Part shown: positions 1 through 5,044 of the stretch, in pieces
How positions within the stretch are numbered: the stretch's first letter is position 1
Layout: each line of letters starts with the position of its first letter
Source: Chloroflexota bacterium
Lineage (GTDB): Bacteria > Chloroflexota > Anaerolineae > Caldilineales > Caldilineaceae
Assembly: GCA_003577005.1 (NCBI GenBank)
Contig: QEUW01000479.1
Location: 1 to 6,593, forward strand
DNA: 6,593 nt
Direction of reading: 5' to 3'
The notes under the pieces: model-generated
The model's input: only the letters and a program-made list of their open reading frames with translations
Database searches by the model: none
What the model was told of the DNA's origin: nothing
Made by a program: the position numbers and the translations under genes

Positions 1-1
1 G

Positions 2-151
2 GCCGTTGAGACGGACGAGCGCCTGCTGCCGATTTTGCGCGCGCAGTTTGGCGGTGTGCCGTCGGTGGAACTGGTTCATGCTGACATCCTGGCGCTGGAA
101 GAGGAGACCGAGGGGTTGCTCGACGAGATTATTGGGAGGGTTCACCCATGA
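2..151 (+). CDS. 3' end of an upstream gene; KsgA/RsmA-like stretch with a short divergent tail
   Basis: An open frame enters from the left edge and encodes 49 residues before a TGA at 149-151, which overlaps the ATG of hsdS (ATGA). This suggests translational coupling within one operon. The first ~32 residues (AVETDERLLPIL, then VELVHADILAL) resemble the segment of KsgA/RsmA 16S rRNA adenine dimethyltransferases around the AdoMet-binding acidic residue (AVE-D) and the following HAD-L motif. In that family about 170-180 more residues should follow, including the NLPY catalytic motif. Here only ~18 follow, ending in an acidic helix-like tail (EEETEGLLDEIIG) that would suit the end of an HsdM subunit. 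It may therefore be a chimeric or truncated gene, or an unrelated protein. By gene order hsdM would be expected just upstream, but nothing here proves HsdM. Confidence 0.5.
   Translation, partial: AVETDERLLPILRAQFGGVPSVELVHADILALEEETEGLLDEIIGRVHP
134..140 (+). promoter_or_regulatory. Ribosome binding site of hsdS
   Basis: GGGAGGG lies 7 bases before the ATG at 148, inside the end of the upstream frame. It fixes the hsdS start and supports coupled translation across the ATGA overlap. Confidence 0.7.
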
Positions 152-1545
152 TCGACTACCTCAAGCCCTACCCCGAATACAAGGACTCTGGCCTGCTCTG
201 GCTGGAGAAGGTGCCGGCGCATTGGGCAATCAAGCCAGGTTTCGCAGCCTATCGGCAGAAACGGCAAAAGAACACCGGCATGATAGAAAAGCGGGTATTG
301 TCACTGAGCTATGGGCGGATCGTCATCAAGCCTGATGACAAATTGCACGGACTGGTTCCAGAGTCGTTTGAAACTTACCAGGTGGTTGATCCCGGCGACA
401 TCATCATTCGGTCAACCGATTTACAGAATGACTGGAATAGTCTGCGAGTGGGGTTGGTGCGCGACCGCGGGATCATCACATCGGCCTATCTCTGTTTGGA
501 CATGACAGGTTTGTTATCGGCTGAGTATGGCTATCAGCAACTCCACGCCTTGGACCTGATGAAGGTCTTTTATGGTATGGGTTCAGGCCTGCGGCAGAAT
601 CTGGATTTCTCTGACCTCAAGCGAATGCCGGTGCTGATTCCACCCCCCGACGAACAAGCCGCCATCGTCCGCTTCCTCGACCACGCCAACCGGCGCATCG
701 ACCGCTACATCCGCGCCAAGCGCAAGCTGATCACCCTGCTCAACGAACAGAAGCAGGCCATCATCCACCAGGCCGTCACCCGCGGGCTTGATCCGAACGT
801 CCGCTTCAAGCCGACGGGCGTGGAGTGGCTAGGGGAGGTGCCGGAGCATTGGGAGGTGAAACGTTGTCGCTATATATTTCGTGAAGTTGACGAACGCTCC
901 ATAGATGGAATGGAGGAGCACCTGTCAATGAGCCAAAAATTGGGTCTTGTTCCAAGCCATTTGGTCGAGAATAAGACACTCATTTCCGAGAGCTATGCAG
1001 GTGGCAAGCTTTGCAGGGCCGGTGATCTGGTTCTCAATCGTCTCAAGGCTCACCTTGGTGTATTTGCTCTTTCACAGTATGCAGGCGTGATTAGCCCTGA
1101 CTACACTGTACTGCGGCCTATTGATCCAGCCGGTATCGAGTACTTTGAACGGGTATTACGATCCCCAGCTTGCCGTGGCGAGCTTCGTACGAGAGCCAAA
1201 GGTATCGTTGAGGGCTTCTGGCGCCTGTACACCGACGATTTCTACGACATTCGCTTACCTGTTCCGCCGCCCAAAGAGCGAGTTGCGATCATTGATAGCA
1301 TCCGAATAGCTACCGCCAAGATTGAGAACAGTGTCTCTAACGCGGAACGCGAAATCGACCTCCTCCGCGAATACCACACCCGCCTGGTCGCCGACGTAGT
1401 CACCGGCCAGCTCGACGTGCGCGCCGCCGCCAGCCTGCCGGCCATAGCTGGAGAGGAAGTCGAGCGGATGGAGGATTGGCTGGCTGAAGACGATGAGATG
1501 ACGGAGAGCGAAGCGCTGACTGAAGCCGAGACCGACGCAGAGTGA
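148..1545 (+). CDS. hsdS: Type I restriction-modification specificity subunit HsdS
   Basis: HsdS is the DNA-recognition subunit of a type I restriction-modification complex. It binds a bipartite site and positions the HsdM methylase and HsdR translocase/nuclease. The 465-residue protein has the classical two-half layout. TRD1 (about 15-165) opens with DSGLLWLEKVPAHW. A first conserved helical region (about 165-215) starts PPPDEQAAIVRFLD and ends AVTRGLD. TRD2 (about 223-372) opens with the matching PTGVEWLGEVPEHW. A second conserved region (about 373-422) starts PPPKERVAI and ends VVTGQLD. Both halves repeat the same motifs, so neither TRD is missing. Length is normal for the family. A 43-residue tail after VVTGQLD is strongly acidic (WLAEDDEMTESEA and onward) and lies outside the canonical fold. 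The TRD2 DNA is visibly poorer in G+C than the conserved-region DNA, as expected when TRDs are exchanged by recombination. The start is supported by the GGGAGGG site and the ATGA overlap. Confidence 0.93.
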   Translation: MIDYLKPYPEYKDSGLLWLEKVPAHWAIKPGFAAYRQKRQKNTGMIEKRVLSLSYGRIVIKPDDKLHGLVPESFETYQVVDPGDIIIRSTDLQNDWNSLRVGLVRDRGIITSAYLCLDMTGLLSAEYGYQQLHALDLMKVFYGMGSGLRQNLDFSDLKRMPVLIPPPDEQAAIVRFLDHANRRIDRYIRAKRKLITLLNEQKQAIIHQAVTRGLDPNVRFKPTGVEWLGEVPEHWEVKRCRYIFREVDERSIDGMEEHLSMSQKLGLVPSHLVENKTLISESYAGGKLCRAGDLVLNRLKAHLGVFALSQYAGVISPDYTVLRPIDPAGIEYFERVLRSPACRGELRTRAKGIVEGFWRLYTDDFYDIRLPVPPPKERVAIIDSIRIATAKIENSVSNAEREIDLLREYHTRLVADVVTGQLDVRAAASLPAIAGEEVERMEDWLAEDDEMTESEALTEAETDAE

Positions 1546-1582
1546 CTTTTGAAGTTGCGTTGAAATTGGCTGCAATCCATCC

Positions 1583-1611
1583 TTGACTGATTGAAATTTT
1601 TGGGTCAAAAT
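1583..1611 (+). promoter_or_regulatory. Candidate promoter for fic
   Basis: TTGACT at 1583-1588 matches the -35 consensus at 5 of 6 positions. It is followed after exactly 17 bases by CAAAAT at 1606-1611, which matches TATAAT at 4 of 6. The expected transcript start would be near 1618, giving a ~40-base leader before the fic ATG. The spacer and -10 are almost wholly covered by the inverted repeat at 1589-1618. This is inferred from consensus matching only. Confidence 0.4.
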
Positions 1612-1618
1612 TTCAATC
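1589..1618. repeat. Perfect 12-bp inverted repeat, candidate operator
   Basis: GATTGAAATTTT (1589-1600) and AAAATTTCAATC (1607-1618) are perfect reverse complements around a 6-base centre, TGGGTC. The stem is A+T-rich and no T-run follows, so an intrinsic terminator is unlikely. Its position across the spacer and -10 of the candidate fic promoter suggests a binding site for a dimeric repressor, possibly the Fic protein itself through its C-terminal winged-helix-like region. Related TTGAA(A/G)TT words also occur just upstream, around 1548-1567. Confidence 0.55.
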
Positions 1619-1657
1619 GATTAGCGAGTCGTGTAAATTTTCAGGCCAAATTGCAAG

Positions 1658-2809
1658 ATGAACATTGCCCAATTCAGCGCCGACATGCCTGGCGAGTTAA
1701 TATCGGTGGAGGGTATCCGTGGGGCAAGCCATGCATTTTTGCCTCACTTTTTACCACCTCGGTGGGAGTGGTCTGTCGACTTATGGCCCCTTTTGCTGGA
1801 CGCCCACAAAGAACTGGCGCGCCTAGATGGTATCGGCAAGCATCTGCCGGATCCCAATCTGCTGCTGCGCCCGCTCCAAAATCGCGAGGCGCAACGTTCA
1901 TCCCAACTCGAAGGGACGTTCACCAATCCCCAACAGCAAATGTTGTTCGAGTTGGAACCGGTTGCATCCCAATCAGAGGGCGATTCTGCCAACGCCTATC
2001 GAGAGGTAGCAAACTACAGCAAAGCATTGCGGATGGGCATGCAGTTGATCCGGGACAAGGTTCCTTTTTCCCAATGGTTGATCCGCGAACTGCATCACAC
2101 ATTGATGGACGGTGTGCGCGGCTCAGATTCCAACCCGGGAACCTTTCGCCAGTGTCAGGTGCAGATTGGCCGGCCACCGCGCTTTGTTCCACCGCCGCCA
2201 TTCTATCTGGCGGAAGAGCTGGACAATTTTGAGCAGATTGCCCGGCGGCCTGAGCGGATGGTTGACCCACTCGTCGATGCGTTCATCATGCACTACCAAT
2301 TCGAAGCCATTCACCCCTTTGAAGATGGCAACGGGCGCGTAGGCCGCTTGCTGCTCACGCTGATGATTACAAGTTGGTGTGACCTGGCCAATCAGTGGCT
2401 CTACATGAGCGCTTACTTTGACGCCAATAAAGATGAATATATGGATGGACTGCTCCAGGTCAGCACACGAAATGATTGGTATGGTTGGATCCGCTTCTGT
2501 TTGCTCGGCGTAGTGGAACAAGCCAAAGATGCAGCACACCGCTGTGCTCGACTTGTACAGTTGTCCATTTCTTTCAAAGAACGGGTCAACACGCTGGCCG
2601 GTAGCTGGCGTCTACAAAGCATTGTTGACCAGCTCTTTCTCATTCCTGTGCTTCGCATTCCCTCCCTCGCCGAGCGACACGGTGTTTCGTACCATACGGC
2701 TAAAGCAGACGTTGATAAGTTGATCTCGGTGGGAATTCTGCAAGAAATCCCGGATAGCTCGCCCAAAACCTATTTTTCACCAGAAATTTTGGATATTACC
2801 TACGACTAA
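1658..2809 (+). CDS. Fic-family protein adenylyltransferase with N-terminal inhibitory motif and C-terminal winged-helix-like region
   Basis: Fic proteins transfer AMP (sometimes other phosphate-containing groups) from a nucleotide to a hydroxyl side chain of a target protein. The 383-residue product has the complete catalytic motif H219-P-F-E-D-G-N-G-R-V-G-R230, with H219 as catalytic base and the GNGR loop as anion/Mg site. A flap segment around 160-181 (PGTFRQCQVQIG, then FVPPPP) is typical of the bacterial Fic_N/Fic group. S81-S-Q-L-E85-G86 fits the (S/T)xxxE(G/N) inhibitory helix. Because it lies N-terminal to the core, this would be a class II, intrinsically autoinhibited enzyme. Residues ~325-375 (LAERHGVSYHTAKADVDKL) look like a winged helix, as in many chromosomal Fic proteins, suggesting DNA binding or autoregulation. 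The ATG at 1658 has only a weak ribosome site; an in-frame ATG at 1685 is an alternative. It sits 112 bases after hsdS. The target is unknown. Confidence 0.92.
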   Translation: MNIAQFSADMPGELISVEGIRGASHAFLPHFLPPRWEWSVDLWPLLLDAHKELARLDGIGKHLPDPNLLLRPLQNREAQRSSQLEGTFTNPQQQMLFELEPVASQSEGDSANAYREVANYSKALRMGMQLIRDKVPFSQWLIRELHHTLMDGVRGSDSNPGTFRQCQVQIGRPPRFVPPPPFYLAEELDNFEQIARRPERMVDPLVDAFIMHYQFEAIHPFEDGNGRVGRLLLTLMITSWCDLANQWLYMSAYFDANKDEYMDGLLQVSTRNDWYGWIRFCLLGVVEQAKDAAHRCARLVQLSISFKERVNTLAGSWRLQSIVDQLFLIPVLRIPSLAERHGVSYHTAKADVDKLISVGILQEIPDSSPKTYFSPEILDITYD

Positions 2810-2887
2810 ACGAATCACAATCTGTCACTGCCAGCCAGACTTGCGACACTTTGGTGACCGTGTTTGTTCCGGAGCATGAATCACGTG

Positions 2888-2894
2888 AAGAGGG
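2888..2894 (+). promoter_or_regulatory. Ribosome binding site of the PD-(D/E)xK-like gene
   Basis: AAGAGGG ends 3 bases before the ATG at 2898. The spacing is short, but no other start nearby has a better site. The 88-base gap before this gene shows no convincing promoter or terminator, so it may be co-transcribed with fic. Confidence 0.45.
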
Positions 2895-2897
2895 CAC

Positions 2898-4082
2898 ATG
2901 TATTTTGACTACTTTCCAGCCGGCTCCTCCACCCCTAAGCGCGTCAAGATTACGGAGGTAGAACTAGCCAAATATATCGCGACCGACTGGATGCCCGGCC
3001 TGCCCATCACCATCATGAATGGGTTCGCTGATGTTCTCCGCGGCGTTCTAGAAACCGAAGAAATTCAGCACCATGACTATTGGTGTGTAAACCAAGACCT
3101 CGCATCCACCGATCGACAATGGAAGGGCATGACAAGCTGGATTCTCGGCGTCGCCTTTGCGCGCTTCACCGTCGAGTCGGAAGGCTATCCGTGGTGGTCT
3201 CCAGTCAGTGCCTTCAAGGGCGACAACTCCACCGGACACACCACTACCGGCAACTGGATAGTTTCCAACCCAAGAAGCTTGTTCTACGTCACTCGCAAGC
3301 CTTCCTGGCCATCCAACCTTTGCCCCGATTACGTTTTGTGCCGCCTCGCGCCAACAGGGTATGAGTACGCATTCTGTGAAAGCAAGGGCACAGATAGAGC
3401 CCTATCCAGGCGCAACAGTCCGCCTGTTGATTGGTCTAACCAGGTACGAAGCATAGATCTCCTCTTCAATGGCAAGGTTATCGATGTCAATCATCATCTT
3501 ATCGTAGCGACAAGGATTAATCCAACGGCCAGCAGGCCATCAACGCGCCAGATAATTGTCCGTGCTTGGGATGCCACTGACCCAACGAATGAAGGAGACG
3601 ATGTTAAATTTGCTTCCTTCTTAGCCACTCACTACGCAGCCATTTGTTGGCGATTAGGATATGGCGAACTTGCCGAACTTATGGAAAGTGCAGCAATAGA
3701 GCTCGCCTGGTACTCAACCGATAACAGCACATCCTGGATGCGAGGCTGGGACCCATTAAGAGAACGATTTCTCAGCGCATATAACTTCCGCTTCCGCAAT
3801 GATTTGAGGCGTAGACCGGCAGATGTGGACGGACCAACGATCCTTCAATCAGACCAAGCTGGTACAAGTTTCCGGCTGGGGGATCGCCTTTTTGAGCTCG
3901 CCTTGACCACCGAAGCACTGGACATCATGCAGGCGATTGTAAACTTTCATCCGGCTGAACTAAGAGAGGTAGCGAGCCGGGCAGTAGATCGTACACGACT
4001 ATGGATCGACACTTTGCGAAGCGTTGATCAGCAGCGAATTGCAGTAACACTCAACGGGATTGCGATGATCGAAAGAGGCTAG
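2898..4082 (+). CDS. Uncharacterised protein with PD-(D/E)xK-like nuclease signature
   Basis: I do not recognise this 394-residue protein as a named family. The middle shows a pattern typical of PD-(D/E)xK nuclease folds. P143-D144 begins a hydrophobic strand (PDYVLCRL), then comes a short turn and a second strand ending E161-S-K163-G-T (YAFCESKGT). A helix with Q182 (WSNQVRSIDLLF) follows, and then another strand (HHLIVATRI). Spacing between the aspartate and the E-x-K is 17 residues, normal for the fold. E93 or E95 could supply the upstream acidic residue. The N-terminal part (1-90) and the helix-rich C-terminal part (240-394) have no motif I can name. No signal peptide or membrane segment is visible, so the protein is probably cytoplasmic. 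Its place between fic and a toxin-antitoxin pair inside an hsd locus suggests a defence role. The nuclease call is an inference from motif pattern only. Confidence 0.6.
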   Translation: MYFDYFPAGSSTPKRVKITEVELAKYIATDWMPGLPITIMNGFADVLRGVLETEEIQHHDYWCVNQDLASTDRQWKGMTSWILGVAFARFTVESEGYPWWSPVSAFKGDNSTGHTTTGNWIVSNPRSLFYVTRKPSWPSNLCPDYVLCRLAPTGYEYAFCESKGTDRALSRRNSPPVDWSNQVRSIDLLFNGKVIDVNHHLIVATRINPTASRPSTRQIIVRAWDATDPTNEGDDVKFASFLATHYAAICWRLGYGELAELMESAAIELAWYSTDNSTSWMRGWDPLRERFLSAYNFRFRNDLRRRPADVDGPTILQSDQAGTSFRLGDRLFELALTTEALDIMQAIVNFHPAELREVASRAVDRTRLWIDTLRSVDQQRIAVTLNGIAMIERG

Positions 4083-4165
4083 ACTTTGGTGGGTGGCTGA
4101 CAAAAGCATGTCGAATCCACCGGGCAGGAGTCACCTCCTGGAAGTCCATAGCTCCAAAAGCTGAC

Positions 4166-4184
4166 ATCGCAGTTCTGTTGCGAT
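4166..4184. repeat. Inverted repeat overlapping the higBA -35
   Basis: ATCGCA (4166-4171) and TGCGAT (4179-4184) form a perfect 6-bp dyad around a 7-base centre. The right arm overlaps the -35 hexamer TTGCGA (4178-4183). It is a candidate upstream operator for the antitoxin, in line with the usual autoregulation of HigBA-type operons. Confidence 0.35.
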
Positions 4185-4206
4185 CATCACAATATTGTTG
4201 TATACT
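4178..4206 (+). promoter_or_regulatory. Candidate promoter of the higBA operon
   Basis: TTGCGA at 4178-4183 (4 of 6 to the -35 consensus) and TATACT at 4201-4206 (5 of 6 to the -10) are separated by exactly 17 bases. The predicted transcript start near 4213 falls just before the AGGAGG site at 4218-4223. The toxin gene thus has its own promoter and need not rely on read-through from the upstream genes. Confidence 0.6.
4189..4198. promoter_or_regulatory. 10-bp palindrome in the higBA promoter spacer, candidate operator
   Basis: ACAATATTGT is a perfect 10-bp palindrome lying between the -35 and -10 elements. An XRE-type antitoxin dimer, alone or with its toxin, typically binds such short dyads and blocks RNA polymerase. 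Assignment to this HigA-like protein is inferred from position. Confidence 0.5.
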
Positions 4207-4217
4207 TACCTTGCCAT

Positions 4218-4223
4218 AGGAGG
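4218..4223 (+). promoter_or_regulatory. Ribosome binding site that fixes the TTG start of the toxin
   Basis: A perfect AGGAGG lies 6 bases before TTG at 4230. No in-frame ATG has a comparable site, so the rare TTG start is well supported. A weak start codon behind a strong ribosome site would keep toxin output modest. Confidence 0.7.
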
Positions 4224-4229
4224 CGCTGC

Positions 4230-4577
4230 TTGGAATTTTCCATCGAACTCTACGAAACCCAAGCGGGCCGCCCCGTGGTCGAAGAGGAGCTGGCCGCCAT
4301 CGAACGGCGCACTCCCGTCTTGCACGATCTGTTGGTGGCCGGTCTCAACAAGCTGCGCCGCCGCGAGTACCACCGCCCGCCCCTGTGCGAACCGCTGGGC
4401 GACCGTCTGTTTGAGTTGCGGGTCGGGCGCAAGGACATTGCACGGGCGGTCTGGTTTTTTCAAGAAGGCCAGCGGATCGTGGTGGTGCATTGTTTCATCA
4501 AGAAGAGCCAAAAGACGCCGGCCAGTGAACTCGATCTGGCCCGCAGACGGATGACCGATTACTTGAGTCGGCGCTGA
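4230..4577 (+). CDS. higB: HigB/RelE-superfamily toxin, phage Gp49-like family
   Basis: This is a 115-residue ribosome-associated mRNA interferase-type toxin of the Gp49-like (PF05973-type) RelE superfamily. Characteristic features are the core strand FELRVGRKDIARAVWFF (61-77), the strand RIVVVHCFIKK (82-92), and the signature KKSQKTP (91-97) followed by E100-L-D-L-A-R-R-R and a final helix ending DYLSRR. The lysines and arginines in K91-K95 and R105-R107 are the likely RNA-contacting residues. The length is normal for the family. Translation starts at TTG 4230, chosen because of the AGGAGG site 6 bases upstream. The toxin gene precedes the antitoxin gene with a 19-base gap, the reversed order typical of higBA systems. 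It probably cleaves mRNA at the ribosome when the antitoxin is degraded; that role is family knowledge, not seen directly. Confidence 0.9.
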   Translation: MEFSIELYETQAGRPVVEEELAAIERRTPVLHDLLVAGLNKLRRREYHRPPLCEPLGDRLFELRVGRKDIARAVWFFQEGQRIVVVHCFIKKSQKTPASELDLARRRMTDYLSRR

Positions 4578-4584
4578 CTCCGAT

Positions 4585-4589
4585 AGGAG
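4585..4589 (+). promoter_or_regulatory. Ribosome binding site of the antitoxin
   Basis: AGGAG lies 7 bases before the ATG at 4597, in the 19-base gap after the toxin stop. The antitoxin pairs a good ribosome site with ATG, against TTG for the toxin, which would favour antitoxin excess. Confidence 0.65.
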
Positions 4590-4596
4590 AAACACC

Positions 4597-4953
4597 ATGC
4601 CAGGGGAGAAAACCAACTTTGACCGCTATCTGGAGCACAAGCTTCAAGACCCTGAGTTCCGCACCCGCTTTGAGGCGGCTGACCAGGCTTGGGACATCGC
4701 CCTGCAACTTTCGGCTCTGCGTCGCGCCCGCGGCTTGACGCAACAACAGGTTGCCGAACTGCTGGGTACCAAACAGCAGGCCATCGCCCGCCTCGAAGAC
4801 CCTACCTACACCGGCCACAGCCTGAGCATCGTCCGCAAATACGTCGAGGCCCTGGGCGCCAGCCTCGACCTGATCATCGTTCCAACCGAAGACACCGCTG
4901 AGTACCTTGCAGAGCGCAAACCCAAACCGCTTTTGGAGAATAGTAGACCCTAG
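4597..4953 (+). CDS. higA: XRE-family HTH antitoxin, HigA-like
   Basis: The 118-residue partner of the upstream toxin has a helix-turn-helix of the XRE/Cro type at about 36-90. LRRARGLTQQQVAELLG (41-57) contains the first two helices, TKQQAIARLED (58-68) the recognition helix, and SLSIVRKYVEALG the closing helices. The N-terminal stretch (FDRYLEHKLQDPEFRTRFEAAD) is the usual helical lead seen in antitoxins paired with Gp49-like toxins. It should neutralise the toxin by direct binding and repress the shared promoter, where dyads at 4166-4184 and 4189-4198 are available. The C-terminal tail (about 96-118) is rich in charged residues and proline and is probably flexible, consistent with protease sensitivity. 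The start is supported by AGGAG 7 bases upstream. Family membership is clear; the specific HigA name rests on pairing with the toxin. Confidence 0.9.
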   Translation: MPGEKTNFDRYLEHKLQDPEFRTRFEAADQAWDIALQLSALRRARGLTQQQVAELLGTKQQAIARLEDPTYTGHSLSIVRKYVEALGASLDLIIVPTEDTAEYLAERKPKPLLENSRP

Positions 4954-4956
4954 ACC

Positions 4957-5023
4957 GACTTCCGGGAAGTGACCCCAGACAACCTTGTTGACGAAGAATG
5001 CTCCCGGTCACTTCCCGGAAGTC
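4957..5023. repeat. 18-bp perfect inverted repeat with self-palindromic arms (REPIN-like)
   Basis: The left arm 4957-4974 (GACTTCCGGGAAGTGACC) and right arm 5006-5023 are perfect reverse complements over 18 bases, separated by 31 bases. Within each arm, ACTTCC-S-GGAAGT is itself a 13-base dyad with a single central base. The element begins 3 bases after the higA stop and ends 10 bases before the hsdR ribosome site. It lacks a following T-run, so a standard intrinsic terminator is unlikely. It could be a REP-doublet (REPIN-like) element, a pair of operators for a dimeric regulator, or an mRNA hairpin insulating hsdR from the toxin-antitoxin transcript. No further copy of the arm was seen in this window. 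Confidence 0.7.
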
Positions 5024-5032
5024 CTCGCCCCC

Positions 5033-5038
5033 AGAGGA
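5033..5038 (+). promoter_or_regulatory. Ribosome binding site of hsdR
   Basis: AGAGGA lies 6 bases before the ATG at 5045. It selects this ATG over an upstream in-frame TTG at 4985, which would begin inside the inverted-repeat loop and add residues without family resemblance. Confidence 0.6.
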
Positions 5039-5044
5039 CCAATC

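Noticed and set aside
1591..2232. 213-codon + strand frame starting with TTG inside the inverted repeat
   Set aside because: It overlaps fic in another frame, where fic has an unambiguous family match. Its translation has no domain signs and no ribosome site.
4125..4140. Hairpin CAGGAG-TCAC-CTCCTG after the nuclease-like gene, considered as a terminator
   Set aside because: The stem is only 6 bp and no T-run follows. It may be chance, so it is not annotated.
4206..4616. 136-codon minus-strand frame opposite the toxin gene
   Set aside because: It mirrors the toxin coding sequence, which has a strong ribosome site and family motifs. There is no independent evidence for the antisense frame.
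4988..5016. TTGACG in the loop of the large inverted repeat as a -35 for hsdR
   Set aside because: No -10-like hexamer occurs at 16-18 bases downstream; the position holds CTTCCC.
4985..5044. Upstream TTG at 4985 as an alternative hsdR start
   Set aside because: It begins inside the loop of the inverted repeat without a ribosome site, and the added residues do not resemble HsdR N-termini. ATG 5045 has AGAGGA at proper spacing.
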